DNA from: Staphylococcus borealis
Lineage (GTDB): Bacteria; Bacillota; Bacilli; Staphylococcales; Staphylococcaceae
Reading direction: 5' to 3'
Length of the DNA: 64,000 nucleotides
Assembly (NCBI RefSeq): GCF_001224225.1
Contig: NZ_CUEE01000006.1
Coordinates: forward strand, 62,001 to 126,000
A program made the position numbers and the translations under genes. Numbering within the stretch: the stretch's first letter is position 1; every line of letters begins with the position of its first letter. This document shows positions 18,100 through 28,544 of the stretch, piece after piece. The notes beneath the pieces are model-generated. The model was not told where the DNA came from. It saw nothing but the letters and a program-made list of their open reading frames with translations, and made no database searches.

Positions 18100-18843
18100 A
18101 TGCCAAACTATCCATTATGGAACCAATTAAATCAACTGAAAGAAGCAACTTGGGTGGATTTAACACATACCTTTGACCCAGAAATACCTCGCTTTAGTGA
18201 ATTTGAAAAAGGTGAAGTTTCGACACTCTTTACCGTTAAAGAACATGGGTTTTACGTGCAACGTTGGAATATTGTCACACAATATGGCACACACATTGAT
18301 GCCCCTATTCACTTTGTTGAGAATAAACGTTACTTAGAAGATTTAGACTTAAAAGAATTAGTATTGCCCCTTATTGTCTTAGACTTTTCAAAAGAGGCTG
18401 CAGAAAATGCTGACTTCATCGTCACACGTGACCATTTAGAGACATGGGAAGCGAAACATGGGCGTATTGAAGACGGTACGTTTGTCGCTTTACGTACAGA
18501 TTGGTCAAAACGTTGGCCAGATATTGAACAATTTGAAAATAAAGATGCTGAAGGTAATCAACATTTACCAGGTTGGGGTTTAGATGCCTTGAAGTTCTTA
18601 ATCGAAGAACGTGGTGTGAAATCAATCGGACATGAAACTTTCGACACAGATGCGTCAGTGGATACTGCTAAAAATGGAGATATCGTTGGAGAACGTTATA
18701 TTCTTGGACAAGACACATTCCAACTTGAATTGTTAACGAATTTAGACCAATTACCAACGCGTGGTGCGGTCATTTACGCAATTAGTCCGAAACCCAAAGA
18801 TGCACCTGGATTCCCAGTACGTGCATTTGCGATTAAACCTTAA
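18100..18843 (+). CDS. Cyclase-family protein (kynurenine formamidase-like hydrolase)
   Basis: 247 residues of the metal-dependent cyclase/arylformamidase fold. The family signature is QYGTHIDAPIHF (residues 66-77), with DLTHTFDPEIPRF at the start and a histidine in IGHETFDTD. Family members hydrolyse amide or lactone bonds such as formylkynurenine or isatin. The substrate here is unknown, and no tryptophan-degradation gene is near. It follows the met operon on the same strand but behind a hairpin, so it is probably separately expressed from its own GGAGG-led start. Confidence 0.85.
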   Translation: MPNYPLWNQLNQLKEATWVDLTHTFDPEIPRFSEFEKGEVSTLFTVKEHGFYVQRWNIVTQYGTHIDAPIHFVENKRYLEDLDLKELVLPLIVLDFSKEAAENADFIVTRDHLETWEAKHGRIEDGTFVALRTDWSKRWPDIEQFENKDAEGNQHLPGWGLDALKFLIEERGVKSIGHETFDTDASVDTAKNGDIVGERYILGQDTFQLELLTNLDQLPTRGAVIYAISPKPKDAPGFPVRAFAIKP

Positions 18844-18906
18844 TCAATGACACGTTTTAGGCTTGATATTGAGCGATCAAAGCCAAAACTTTCCTAATAT
18901 TATAAA

Positions 18907-18956
18907 AATCCTGTCACATCAACCGTTACGCGTAAGTGCCGGTATGTGGCAGGATT
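18907..18956. terminator. Bidirectional terminator
   Basis: AATCCTGTCACAT (18907-18919) pairs with ATGTGGCAGGATT (18944-18956) between the convergent cyclase and inositol-phosphatase genes. Confidence 0.8.
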
Positions 18957-18959
18957 ATT

Positions 18960-19733
18960 TTATTGATACGTTTTTATAATATTGATAATGTCTTCATGAA
19001 TATCTGGATGTGCAATAATTGCACCCTTAACGTGATTTAAATCGATAGCATTGCCTTGAATATCTGTCACAATTAGTCCTAACTCTTTCGCATATAATAA
19101 TTGCGCACTCATGTCCCATAGATTTGCGCCCATATCGATACTTGCTCCGAAATCCCCTGTAATTGTTCGCAACGCACCAATGCCACCAGCACCAATAAAT
19201 CGAAAGCCATGTGATTTTGAAATCAATGCCTTTAATAACTCGGAACGCGCACGTTTTGGATCAATAGAAATCAACGCATCTTTGAGGTGATGATACGTGT
19301 CTACACGTAGTGGCACGCCATTAACCGTCACACCTTTACCCTTTACAGCTTTATATAATTTTTGTTGATAAAATTCATATGTATAGGCTAGTAAAGGCTC
19401 GCCATCATAGAATAAACTTACTATTAAACAATAATCTTTATGTTGTTTCACAAGATTCGTTGTACCATCAATAGGATCTATCGCCCAAGCATAGCCACGG
19501 TACATATCAACCTCATGATTGCTTTTTTCTTCACCCATAATCTGATGTTCTGGATAATATTCTTTGATAAGTTGAGTGAAATCAGCTTGAACTTCCTTGT
19601 CGATATTCGTCACTAAATCTAAATCATGCTTTTTTGTTTCAACCGCCACATCATTCAACATCATATCAACCTTACGTGCAATATGTGCTATCCATGCTTC
19701 AATACGACAATCAATCTCTTGAATTGCGCACAT
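18960..19733 (-). CDS. Inositol monophosphatase family protein
   Basis: 257 residues. The magnesium-binding motif is DPIDGTTN (about residues 83-90), with a preceding GEE (residues 67-69) and a C-terminal second motif NLWDMSAQLLYAKELG. Family members remove phosphate from inositol-1-phosphate, related sugar phosphates or phosphoadenosine phosphate; the real substrate is open. The start at 19733 follows AGAGGTG. It stands alone. Confidence 0.9.
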   Translation of the reverse strand: MCAIQEIDCRIEAWIAHIARKVDMMLNDVAVETKKHDLDLVTNIDKEVQADFTQLIKEYYPEHQIMGEEKSNHEVDMYRGYAWAIDPIDGTTNLVKQHKDYCLIVSLFYDGEPLLAYTYEFYQQKLYKAVKGKGVTVNGVPLRVDTYHHLKDALISIDPKRARSELLKALISKSHGFRFIGAGGIGALRTITGDFGASIDMGANLWDMSAQLLYAKELGLIVTDIQGNAIDLNHVKGAIIAHPDIHEDIINIIKTYQ

Positions 19734-19992
19734 TTTTTATCACCTCTTACTTTCTTATCTAAAAACTAATTTTTTAGATTTAACATTATCCTTTATATAA
19801 ATATACCTAAGATTCGTTAACCTATTAAGTTCTTATATGAAGTTTATATATTTTTTCTAATAAAACATCTATTAAATACGCTGCCATTTAGTCATTTTCT
19901 TTAATAAGACTATCGTATCACTTGATTGACAAGCACGTTTAACGGGTAGACGCTTAATAGTCAATTCTTTAAACATGTGGGAGGAAACGCAA

Positions 19993-20460
19993 ATGAGTAA
20001 TAAAACAGTCTATGATGTGATTGATACTGGTGTAAACTACTTACTGTCCGTTTATGATAATTGGAACATTGAGGAAGTATTAGATAAAGACAATGATGTA
20101 TTTCCAAATACGCTACATTGGCAATTTGGCCATGTCTTAACAATCTTTGATTCAGCTTTATCGATGGGTGCCCAAAATGCGGTAGATATCGACAAATATA
20201 CTACATTATTTGGTTATGGTTCTAGTCCTGCTAACTGGGATGGGCAAGACGTTCCATCAATTGAATCTATTAAAGAGGACTTACAAACGATTCCAGATCG
20301 CGTACGTCAACTAACTGACGAGCAACTCTCTCAAGCATTAGACCAACCGATTGCTGGTTGCAAAACGGTGAACGAATTACTAGTATTAAATGCCATTCAT
20401 GTCCCATTACATGCGGGTAAAATTGAAGAAATGGCTCGTGTTCTGAAACAAGACCACTAA
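19993..20460 (+). CDS. DinB family protein
   Basis: 155 residues, four-helix-bundle DinB/YfiT type. The metal-ligand histidines appear in LHWQFGHVLTIFD (about 42-54) and in the closing NAIHVPLHAGKI helix. The family includes thiol-dependent transferases (bacillithiol S-transferase-like) and damage-inducible proteins of unknown role. The ATG at 19993 is preferred over 19975, because the latter overlaps the GGGAGGA ribosome-binding site. Followed 36 bases later by a VOC-family gene, probably one operon. Confidence 0.85.
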   Translation: MSNKTVYDVIDTGVNYLLSVYDNWNIEEVLDKDNDVFPNTLHWQFGHVLTIFDSALSMGAQNAVDIDKYTTLFGYGSSPANWDGQDVPSIESIKEDLQTIPDRVRQLTDEQLSQALDQPIAGCKTVNELLVLNAIHVPLHAGKIEEMARVLKQDH

Positions 20461-20496
20461 TTTAAACGCCATATTATATAAATTGAAGGGGTACGT

Positions 20497-20886
20497 ATGA
20501 ACATTATTGCGAACAGTATTTTTGTAGAGAATCAAGAAGAAGCCTTACAATTTTATACAAATATTCTAGGCTTTGAAAAGAAAATTGACGAACCTGTAGG
20601 CGGAGGTTTTAGATGGCTCACTTTAGTGTCCCCTAATCAACCAGAAGCTGCCCAATTGGTCTTAGAACCCAATGGTAATCCGATTGCAGGTGACTATCAA
20701 CAGCGTCTATTTGAAACCAACATACCTATTACCATGTTTGGCGTGGACAATGTACAACAAACGTATGACACATTAACGCAAAAAGGGGTTCATTTTACCG
20801 TTGAACCGACGACAATGGGTAGCGCTAAAATGGCCATTTTTGATGATACATGTGGTAATTTAATTCAAATTATAGAACAAAAATGA
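20497..20886 (+). CDS. VOC (glyoxalase/bleomycin-resistance) family protein
   Basis: 129 residues with the paired beta-alpha-beta-beta-beta units of the vicinal oxygen chelate fold: an N-terminal NSIFVENQEEALQFYTNILGFE and a C-terminal FDDTCGNLIQIIEQ. Such proteins bind metals or drugs, or isomerise small substrates; the role is unknown. Together with the DinB-like gene it may form a small detoxification unit, but this is only inference. A perfect hairpin terminator overlaps its stop codon. Confidence 0.85.
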   Translation: MNIIANSIFVENQEEALQFYTNILGFEKKIDEPVGGGFRWLTLVSPNQPEAAQLVLEPNGNPIAGDYQQRLFETNIPITMFGVDNVQQTYDTLTQKGVHFTVEPTTMGSAKMAIFDDTCGNLIQIIEQK

Positions 20887-20922
20887 CCTCATAGGATGCA
20901 TATTGATGCATCCTATGAGGTC
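20885..20922. terminator. Bidirectional terminator between the VOC gene and uidA
   Basis: GACCTCATAGGATGCA (20885-20900) pairs perfectly with TGCATCCTATGAGGTC (20907-20922), followed by TATTTTAA. Confidence 0.88.
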
Positions 20923-20948
20923 TATTTTAATGAAAAGGAAGTCATACA

Positions 20949-22760
20949 TTATGATTTATAATTGAAATCAGGAATGTTATGCCAACGTTCTTTAAAATAA
21001 TGTGCAATCGCTTTAGGTTTACGGTCGCGTGTGAAGATACCTTTCTTATTACCTTGAACACGAATGATACCATTTGATGTTTCAAAATCTGCGAAATTCC
21101 ATGTCTGTTCACCGATAAATTGTGGGTATTTATCCATAATTTCATGGTTCGCTTTATAGTAATTCAATTGATATTCTTCCGTAAACATTTGATCATCAAT
21201 CGCATGCATACCTGCAACGGTATCAGCACCATATTCTGTGAACATAATTGGCTTGTTAGGTTGTCGTTCAGACCACTGTGCTAATTCTTTATCCAGTGCT
21301 TTTTTCGCACTTGCTAAATCTGCAGATTGCGTATACCAACCGTAATAGCGATTTAAGCATAATACATCAACTAAATCTTGCACTTCACATACATCAGGTT
21401 GTGCCATTAAAATGGTAACAATTGTAACAGGTCGTTTCTGTGGATCTTTACGTTTCGCTAATTCCACAAATGGTTCAAAATAAGCTTTTGCGCCTTTTTC
21501 ATTAGAAGCAGGTTCATTAGCGATTGACCACATAACTACGCACGCATGGTTCTTATCTCTTTCAATCAAACCTTCTATGACTTCTTTATGCGCTTGATGT
21601 GTATCAATCTCTTTCCAAGTATCATGTTCTAATTGGCCACCTAAAGCCACCATAAAGTTAAGATGTACACCGACCGCTGTCGTTTCATCGATCACAACGA
21701 TACCTTGTTCATCCGCTAGACGCATCATTTCTTCGGAATATGGATAATGCGCTGTTCTGAAAGAATTGGCACCAATCCATTTCATCAAATTAATGTCCAT
21801 TACATTGGCTGCCTCATTTAAGCCACGCCCACTATAAAATGTATCTTCATGCTTACCAAATCCTTTGAAATAAAACGGTTTATTATTGATAAGGAATTGA
21901 CCATCTTTTACTTCTACAGAGCGAATACCAAATCGTTCTGTATATACATCAACAACCTCGCCGTCATTCAGAAGTTCAACTTTCATATGATAAAGATACG
22001 CATTAAGTGGCTGCCATAAATGTGGATGATCAATAGACATTGCACCTTCAGCTTCATTGTTCTGAGTAACAACTTGTCCATCTTCATCTATAATCGTTAC
22101 GCTAATTCGATCAATATCTGAGCGGTTTCCGTGAACATCCACTTTATAATTCACTATACTTTCTCCACTTTGTTTAACTTCTGGGTTAATCACAATATCC
22201 TGAATATATGTTTGAGGTGTTGTATATATTTTTACAGGGCGATGAATGCCTGCGTAATTAAAGAAGTCAAAGTTTGGCGTGTTAACTGGCGTAACCGTTC
22301 CATCTTCATCAACACGTTCACTATAATTACCTACCGGCAATGTGCTATGCGTCAGTATATTGTTGACCTTAACCGTTAATCGATGACTACCTGTTGTAGC
22401 GATTTCCGTAATATTCACTTCAAATGGTAGAAAGCCGCCTGAATGTGTCACGATTTCCTTACCATCTAAATAAACCGTCGCATGATGCGTTACTGAACCA
22501 AATCTTAATACAATACGTTCACCTTTGAGGTGCTTTGGAATCATAATCTCACGTTCATAGTAAACGTCGCCAACGTGTTGTCGAATACTTTGAATCACAC
22601 CTTGATCATTATAAGAACCTGGTACAGCCATTACATCTTCTGTATCTAAAGCTTGACTTACGTCGACATGTTCTTTATAGCCTACTAATTTAAATTTCCA
22701 TATACCAGACACGTCTAATAATTGTCTGGTTTCTGTATTAATTGGGTATAACATCTTCAT
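20949..22760 (-). CDS. uidA: Beta-glucuronidase (GH2)
   Basis: 603 residues, the length of E. coli UidA. It has an N-terminal sugar-binding jelly roll, an immunoglobulin-like domain and a TIM barrel. The acid/base glutamate is in SIANEPAS and the nucleophile glutamate in FTEYGAD. There is no signal peptide, so it acts in the cytoplasm on glucuronides brought in by the GPH carrier of the same operon, releasing glucuronate for UxaC. It is the last gene of the seven-gene operon, 11 bp behind the reductase gene. Confidence 0.95.
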   Translation of the reverse strand: MKMLYPINTETRQLLDVSGIWKFKLVGYKEHVDVSQALDTEDVMAVPGSYNDQGVIQSIRQHVGDVYYEREIMIPKHLKGERIVLRFGSVTHHATVYLDGKEIVTHSGGFLPFEVNITEIATTGSHRLTVKVNNILTHSTLPVGNYSERVDEDGTVTPVNTPNFDFFNYAGIHRPVKIYTTPQTYIQDIVINPEVKQSGESIVNYKVDVHGNRSDIDRISVTIIDEDGQVVTQNNEAEGAMSIDHPHLWQPLNAYLYHMKVELLNDGEVVDVYTERFGIRSVEVKDGQFLINNKPFYFKGFGKHEDTFYSGRGLNEAANVMDINLMKWIGANSFRTAHYPYSEEMMRLADEQGIVVIDETTAVGVHLNFMVALGGQLEHDTWKEIDTHQAHKEVIEGLIERDKNHACVVMWSIANEPASNEKGAKAYFEPFVELAKRKDPQKRPVTIVTILMAQPDVCEVQDLVDVLCLNRYYGWYTQSADLASAKKALDKELAQWSERQPNKPIMFTEYGADTVAGMHAIDDQMFTEEYQLNYYKANHEIMDKYPQFIGEQTWNFADFETSNGIIRVQGNKKGIFTRDRKPKAIAHYFKERWHNIPDFNYKS

Positions 22761-22771
22761 TCCTCCTTATA

Positions 22772-23614
22772 TTACACACCTGAATATGCGTTAAAGCCAC
22801 CATCTACTGGTAATACAACACCATTAACAAAGCTTGACGCCTCTTTACTAACTAGGAATAATAATGCACCTACCAATTCTTCCGGTTTACCGAAACGTTC
22901 CATTGGCGTAGCATTAATAATTTTTTCAGAGCGCGCTGTATAACTGCCATCTTCATTTAGTAGTAATGCTTCGTTTTGTTTTGTTAGTAAAAAGCCTGGG
23001 GCTATGGCATTTACTCTAATATTTGTTTTAGAGAAATACACACTTAGCCATTGTGTGAAATTACTAATTGCTGCTTTTGCACCACTATAAGCTGGAATTT
23101 TTGTAAGTGGGGTAAAGGCATTCATTGATGAAATATTAATAATCGTTGCGTCTGCTTTATCTAACATATCCGTTGCGAAAACTTGTGACGGAATAAATGT
23201 ACCTAGGAAATTAAGATCCATTACGAAGCCAACACTTTCTTCATCTAAGTTGAAGAATGTTTGTTTATCTTGATCTAAGTCACCTTCAAAGCGTTCGTCA
23301 TCTGTAGTACCTTTAGGCGCATTACCGCCTGCACCATTTATTAAAATATCGACACTACCGAAAGTATCATTGACTTCCTGTTTAATTCGTTTCATGTCTT
23401 CTTTATTTGTTACATCGCCTAGAAATACTTGAGATTCTCCGCCGAGTGCTTTTATTGTTTCAACTAAGCCACTTGCATCCTCTCTAAGGCCAACCATCGC
23501 AACTTTAGCGCCACTTTGTGCTAAGGCAGTAGACATCGCACTGCCAATGACACCTGTTCCACCTGTAATGACAACGACTTTATCTGTTAAATCAATATCG
23601 AATGGTAATTTCAT
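22772..23614 (-). CDS. uxuB: SDR-type D-fructuronate (mannonate) oxidoreductase
   Basis: 280 residues with a short-chain dehydrogenase fold: cofactor motif ITGGTGVIGSAMS (residues 15-27), NGAGGNA, and the active site SSMNAF ... YSGAKAAIS. It is the short-chain type (like B. subtilis YjmF) and not the long-chain E. coli UxuB. In the pathway it reduces D-fructuronate to D-mannonate with NADH. It lies between uxuA and uidA. The gene symbol follows function and position; the exact substrate is inferred. Confidence 0.85.
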   Translation of the reverse strand: MKLPFDIDLTDKVVVITGGTGVIGSAMSTALAQSGAKVAMVGLREDASGLVETIKALGGESQVFLGDVTNKEDMKRIKQEVNDTFGSVDILINGAGGNAPKGTTDDERFEGDLDQDKQTFFNLDEESVGFVMDLNFLGTFIPSQVFATDMLDKADATIINISSMNAFTPLTKIPAYSGAKAAISNFTQWLSVYFSKTNIRVNAIAPGFLLTKQNEALLLNEDGSYTARSEKIINATPMERFGKPEELVGALLFLVSKEASSFVNGVVLPVDGGFNAYSGV

Positions 23615-23632
23615 AAGTTCATTTCTCCTTTT

Positions 23633-24679
23633 TTATTTGTTATTCTTACTAACCGCTTCATATAAACCGTTTAAATAAGTTGCGCCTAACGCACGATCAT
23701 ATAATCCATACCCTGGTTTACCTGTTTCGCCCCAAATCATACGTCCATGGTCTGGTCTTATAGGGCCATGATAGTCGAAACTATGCAAAGCTTTAACGAC
23801 TTCATACATGTCGATTGAACCTTTTTCAGATAAATGTGCAGATTCTTGGAACGATTTATCGCCAATTAATTTAACATTACGTGCATGTACAAAGTTGACG
23901 CGGCCTTTCTCGCCAAAGTAACGTAACATGTCAACGAAGTCATTTCTGCGATCAGCACCTAATGAGCCAGAGCACATCGTTAAACCATTGTATTTAGAAT
24001 CATACAAGTTAATAAAGCGCTCTAAATTTTCTTTGTTAGTGATAATACGTGGTAAACCAAAGATATTCCATGGTGGATCGTCCGGATGTATCGCCATCAG
24101 AACATCTTCCTCTTCAGCAACCGGTATTACTTTTTGGATAAAGTAATTTAAGTTGTCCCATAGCGTTTCTTCATCTACTTCTTTATAATCATCAAATAAT
24201 TGTTTTAAATCTTCTTTCGTATAACTTGAATCCCATCCTGGCAATGATAATTCACCACTTAATGGATTCATTTTCTCAACATCTTGTTCATCATAGATTA
24301 AGCAAGTAGAACCATCATCTAAGCGGTAGTCTAATTGTGAACGCGTCCAATCAAATACTGGCATAAAGTTGTAACACACAATCTTGATACCTGCTTGTCC
24401 TAGATTTCGAAGTGTTTCACAATAATTTTCGATGTATTTATCACGTGTCGGTTTACCTAATTTAATATCTTCATGTACAGGTACACTTTCAATCACCGAT
24501 AATTCCATACCTGCATCTTCAATTTCTTGCTTTAATGCTTTAATTTTATCTAATGGCCAAACTTCACCAACCGGTACATCATAAATTGCACTTACAATAC
24601 CTTTCATTCCAGGTATTTGTTTAATATATTCCAAGCTGATTGGATCATCTTTGCCGTACCATCTAAATGTCATTTTCAT
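23633..24679 (-). CDS. uxuA: D-mannonate dehydratase
   Basis: 348 residues. It begins MKMTFRWYG and shows the family segments [22 protein letters not shown] (metal ligand histidine) and the C-terminal RPDHGRMIW. It removes water from mannonate to give 2-keto-3-deoxygluconate, which KdgK then phosphorylates. Cytoplasmic, manganese or iron dependent in known members. Located between uxaC and uxuB in the operon with spacings of 12-18 bases. Confidence 0.95.
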   Translation of the reverse strand: MKMTFRWYGKDDPISLEYIKQIPGMKGIVSAIYDVPVGEVWPLDKIKALKQEIEDAGMELSVIESVPVHEDIKLGKPTRDKYIENYCETLRNLGQAGIKIVCYNFMPVFDWTRSQLDYRLDDGSTCLIYDEQDVEKMNPLSGELSLPGWDSSYTKEDLKQLFDDYKEVDEETLWDNLNYFIQKVIPVAEEEDVLMAIHPDDPPWNIFGLPRIITNKENLERFINLYDSKYNGLTMCSGSLGADRRNDFVDMLRYFGEKGRVNFVHARNVKLIGDKSFQESAHLSEKGSIDMYEVVKALHSFDYHGPIRPDHGRMIWGETGKPGYGLYDRALGATYLNGLYEAVSKNNK

Positions 24680-24691
24680 TGTCTTGTCCCC

Positions 24692-26095
24692 CTATATTAA
24701 TTTGAAGTAGTTATAAGCGTTGTTATAGCAAATATTTTCAATCATGCGTTTTAATAGTTGATCATCATTAGGGATTTCACCTTTTTCAACTAAGTCCCCA
24801 ATGAATGAAGATAATATACGTCTAAAGTAATCGTGTCTTGAATATGAAATAAAGCTTCTTGAATCTGTTAACATACCAACAAAATGCATTAGCAACCCTT
24901 GATCAGCTAATGATGACATTTGTCTTAACATGCCTCTTTTCGTATCGTTGAACCACCAACCTGCACCATGTTGTACTTTACTTTTAATACCTGGTTCAGT
25001 TTGAAAATTCGCAATCGTAGAACCCACGATATCATTATAAATTGGGTTTAAGTTATACAAGATGGTCTTAGGTAAGTGTCCTTCTTGTTCCATCATGTCT
25101 AGTGTTGCATTTAAATGATACGCAAGATTGTCTTGGTCTCTAATTGAGTCAAAGCCAGCATCTTTTCCTACTTTTTCAAACATCTTTGTATTATTATTTC
25201 GAATTGCACCAAAGTGAATTTGCATTACCCAACCACGTTCATGGTATGCCTTACTCAATTCATTTAACATGTAGCTTTGGAACTGGAATCGTTCATATGT
25301 TGAAATATCTGCATGATTTAAAGCTTTCTTGAAAATGTCTTGAATAGCTTGATCGGTATAAGCCTCAAAATGCATTTCTTCTAAACCATGGTCAGCTAAT
25401 CGACCGCCTTTATCATGGAAATATTGAATGCGCTTATATAACGCTTCGATAAAGTCAGAAGGTGTCGTAATTGGATGCGTAAGGTTTTCTAACTTTTGTA
25501 GTAAGTCTGTAAACGCTGGGTCGCCAACTTTAAATACATCATCAGGTCTAAATGCAGGCAGGACAGTCGTGTTAAATCCATCCTGTGCTTTAATAGCATC
25601 ATGATAGTTTAAGTCGTCTGTAGGATTATCTGTTGTGCAAATTAAGTTGACATTCGAATCAGTAATCAATGATTGAGTTGTTGTGTGATGTTGTTTTAGA
25701 TAATCATTAGCACGATGATAAATAGCTTCAGCGTTATCACTAGTCAGTAAATCTTCAATGTCAAAATACATTTTCAATTCAAGTTGTGACCAGTGATATA
25801 ACGGATTGCCCACTGAATTTTCTAATGTTTCTGCCCATTTTTTAAATTTATCAAGTGGTGCAGCATCGCCAGTAATATACTGTTCTTCAATGCCTTGTGC
25901 ACGCATTGCACGCCATTTGTAATGATCACCACTGAGCCATAAGTCTGTAATATTGTCACATACCACATTGTCGCTAATTTGCTTAGGGTCTAGATGACAA
26001 TGGTAGTCATAAATTGGCATATCTTTCGCGAAATCATGGTATAAATGTTTTCCTGTTTCATTATTCAACATAAAATGTTCATTTATAAAAGCCAT
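24692..26095 (-). CDS. uxaC: Glucuronate isomerase
   Basis: 467 residues, standard for UxaC. Characteristic stretches are the N-terminal YDYHCHLDPK (metal-binding HCH), WKWRAMR-type HYKWRAMRAQG, and HFGAIRNNNTKMFEK. The C-terminal LTDSRSFISYSRHDYFRRIL is typical. It converts D-glucuronate to D-fructuronate, the first step after UidA. Cytoplasmic enzyme of the amidohydrolase superfamily. Confidence 0.96.
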   Translation of the reverse strand: MAFINEHFMLNNETGKHLYHDFAKDMPIYDYHCHLDPKQISDNVVCDNITDLWLSGDHYKWRAMRAQGIEEQYITGDAAPLDKFKKWAETLENSVGNPLYHWSQLELKMYFDIEDLLTSDNAEAIYHRANDYLKQHHTTTQSLITDSNVNLICTTDNPTDDLNYHDAIKAQDGFNTTVLPAFRPDDVFKVGDPAFTDLLQKLENLTHPITTPSDFIEALYKRIQYFHDKGGRLADHGLEEMHFEAYTDQAIQDIFKKALNHADISTYERFQFQSYMLNELSKAYHERGWVMQIHFGAIRNNNTKMFEKVGKDAGFDSIRDQDNLAYHLNATLDMMEQEGHLPKTILYNLNPIYNDIVGSTIANFQTEPGIKSKVQHGAGWWFNDTKRGMLRQMSSLADQGLLMHFVGMLTDSRSFISYSRHDYFRRILSSFIGDLVEKGEIPNDDQLLKRMIENICYNNAYNYFKLI

Positions 26096-26110
26096 ATCGT
26101 ATACGCTCCT

Positions 26111-27514
26111 TTAAATTTCTTCTCTCAATGCAAGTTCTTTAACAATTTGTTTATGTCGTTTATCTGTAAGTGGGTACCATATAAAGAAGATAATGAATGC
26201 GATGGTACATGCCACTGCCGGTACTGCAAAGAATAAAACTTTAAGTCCAAAGATTGTACCCGCTGATTGGTCAACATTAGGTTGATAACCAATGAACGTT
26301 AATGCTAACCCAGGTACGAAACCTGCAAGTGCTTGTGATACTTTTCTAGTAAAGCTATAACTTGAATAAGTGATACCTTCTGAACGTAATCTGAATTTCC
26401 ATTGTCCGTATTCCACAACGTCTGCAATGAATGCCCATACAACTGTGTTAGGAATAACTAAGAAGAATTGTGCTATCGTATTCATGATTAAGAACATGAC
26501 ATAATTTTCTCCGAAGAATAAGAAGTTTAAGACTTCGAAGATAACAAATCCGCCAATACCAATGAGGGCTGTATATTTCTTACCTAACTTTTTACTAATA
26601 TATGTAGTTGCTAACAATGCTGGTATTAGACCGATAAAGTTTAATGTACTGACTAAACCAACAAGATTCGGTTTATCTAATACATATTTAAAGTAGTAAA
26701 GTTGTGTTGATTGTACTAAGAACATAGACATAATCGTTAATAGTGTGAAGATAGCTAAGACGGCAAAGGCTTCATTTTTCACTAAGTTGAAGAAGGCTTT
26801 CTTATTGACGCCTTTCTCTTTCGGACGTTCGATCACGTGACGTTCTTTAACACCTTTGTAGCAAATCAAATGGAATATCACACCAAAGATTGCAAGCATA
26901 CCAACAACTACTGGATAACCAATTGCGTGATTATCAAATTTTGAAACTAATGGTACAACGGCAATACCTGCGATGAATAATGCACTTTGTGATCCTAAGT
27001 TTCTAAATACAGATAACTGTGTTCTATCATCCGCATTCACTGTCATTGCAGCTGATAATGAGCCATAAGGGATATTAACGACTGAATAAGCCGCGTTAAA
27101 CATTAAATAAGTTGCGAACGCCCAAATGACCTTTCCAGTATCACTGAAATTAGGTGCGGTAAATGAGAGCACCGTTAAGATTGCTAGGGGCACCGTGCCA
27201 TATAAGATGAATGGTCTAAATTTACCTTTAGGCCCTATATTTGTTCTTGAATCGACGATCGTCCCTACACCTGTATCTACAAATGCATCAAAGATTTTTG
27301 CAACTAAAAATACAAGACCACCGTAGAAAGCTGAAATACCTAAAATATCTGTGAAGAACATCATTAAGTAAATTTGTCCCATATCAAACATCATGCCGTT
27401 ACCTAAATCACCAAATCCATAAGATAACTTTTCTTTAAAACCTAATGTTGATTTTTGAATATTATTGAGACTCTGCACTTTTTGCTTTTCTCTTGTTTCA
27501 ACTGTAGTTCCCAT
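26111..27514 (-). CDS. GPH-family sugar:cation symporter, probable glucuronide permease
   Basis: 467 residues with twelve predicted membrane helices. The family start KLSYGFGDLGNGMMFD is typical of the glycoside-pentoside-hexuronide:cation symporters (MelB/UidB type), with a DTGVGTIVDS cation-site segment. Position between uxaC and kdgK in an operon that ends with uidA makes glucuronides or glucuronate the likely cargo. The N-terminal 25 residues are hydrophilic and somewhat longer than usual. Confidence 0.88.
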   Translation of the reverse strand: MGTTVETREKQKVQSLNNIQKSTLGFKEKLSYGFGDLGNGMMFDMGQIYLMMFFTDILGISAFYGGLVFLVAKIFDAFVDTGVGTIVDSRTNIGPKGKFRPFILYGTVPLAILTVLSFTAPNFSDTGKVIWAFATYLMFNAAYSVVNIPYGSLSAAMTVNADDRTQLSVFRNLGSQSALFIAGIAVVPLVSKFDNHAIGYPVVVGMLAIFGVIFHLICYKGVKERHVIERPKEKGVNKKAFFNLVKNEAFAVLAIFTLLTIMSMFLVQSTQLYYFKYVLDKPNLVGLVSTLNFIGLIPALLATTYISKKLGKKYTALIGIGGFVIFEVLNFLFFGENYVMFLIMNTIAQFFLVIPNTVVWAFIADVVEYGQWKFRLRSEGITYSSYSFTRKVSQALAGFVPGLALTFIGYQPNVDQSAGTIFGLKVLFFAVPAVACTIAFIIFFIWYPLTDKRHKQIVKELALREEI

Positions 27515-27529
27515 AATACTGCCTTCTTT

Positions 27530-28540
27530 CTATCTATTGATATCTTTGTTACTTTCAATAGACGTATTTATTTTTTCAAGATTGGCATAACTATAATCAC
27601 CAATGACGTTGTGCTTATAAACCATGTTATTGATCCCAAATTGAACAGTATCTTTTAAATCCCATTGCTTCATAATTCCATAAATGATACCTACACTAAA
27701 TGCATCACCCGTGCCTAATCTATCTAAGATATCGACCTCAATTGTTTCAGTTTGTTCGAGTTGATTTGGTGTAGAAAGAAATCCTTGTAAGCGGTTTCTT
27801 TTATGGTTAAAAATTTTTCTCTGTGTAAATGCAATATAGTTAATGTTGTATGTTTGATGTATTTTCGTTAAAAACGGTCTAATGTCTTCAATATTAGCCA
27901 TTCGATCTAAACCATCTTTTAAATCTTTGCCATCTTCACCTGGCAGTGATAATGGCTCATAACCAAAGATTAAATCCACGTCGTATAAGAGTTCAGACAT
28001 TTTTCTTCTCGCAGTTTGAAAATCCCACAACGCATCTCTAAAGTTCAAATCACAGCTTACAAAAAGACCTAATGTTTTAGCTATTTTGACCGCTTTTTTC
28101 AAGAACTCAAATAACGCATCGTTTAGTGCTGCCGTAATACCTGTAATATGAAACCATTCATGCGCTTTTAATATGCTTTCAACTTCATATTCATCAGGAT
28201 TTAATTGGCTAAATACACTCATTTGTCTATCGTAAATAAGACGATTTGCTCTTTGTGCATAACCACTCTCAGTAAAATAAAGACCTAATCTGCCACTAGC
28301 GCTTTTCACCTTATCGGCATTCACGTTGTAACGTCTTAAATGTTGTATGATGTTGTCTCCAATATCATTATTAGGTAAAGCCGTTACCATTGCGGTATCG
28401 ATACCTAAGCCCGATAAACCTATCGCAACATTCATTTCGGCCCCGCCATAATGAATATCAAATGCTTGTGCCTGTTCAAATGTTTGGTGATGCGGTGTAC
28501 TTAATCGCATCAATATCTCGCCAAAAGTAATGAATGACAT
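27530..28540 (-). CDS. kdgK: 2-keto-3-deoxygluconate kinase (PfkB family)
   Basis: 336 residues of the PfkB sugar kinase family. It has the N-terminal ITFGEILMRLS and GGAEMNVAIGLSGLG, and the C-terminal catalytic DRLGTGDAFSVGI, where the aspartate is the base. It phosphorylates 2-keto-3-deoxygluconate made by UxuA. The ATG at 28540 is chosen because GGGTGA lies just before it; the GTG at 28552 overlaps kdgA without a ribosome-binding site. Confidence 0.93.
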   Translation of the reverse strand: MSFITFGEILMRLSTPHHQTFEQAQAFDIHYGGAEMNVAIGLSGLGIDTAMVTALPNNDIGDNIIQHLRRYNVNADKVKSASGRLGLYFTESGYAQRANRLIYDRQMSVFSQLNPDEYEVESILKAHEWFHITGITAALNDALFEFLKKAVKIAKTLGLFVSCDLNFRDALWDFQTARRKMSELLYDVDLIFGYEPLSLPGEDGKDLKDGLDRMANIEDIRPFLTKIHQTYNINYIAFTQRKIFNHKRNRLQGFLSTPNQLEQTETIEVDILDRLGTGDAFSVGIIYGIMKQWDLKDTVQFGINNMVYKHNVIGDYSYANLEKINTSIESNKDINR

Positions 28541-28544
28541 GTGC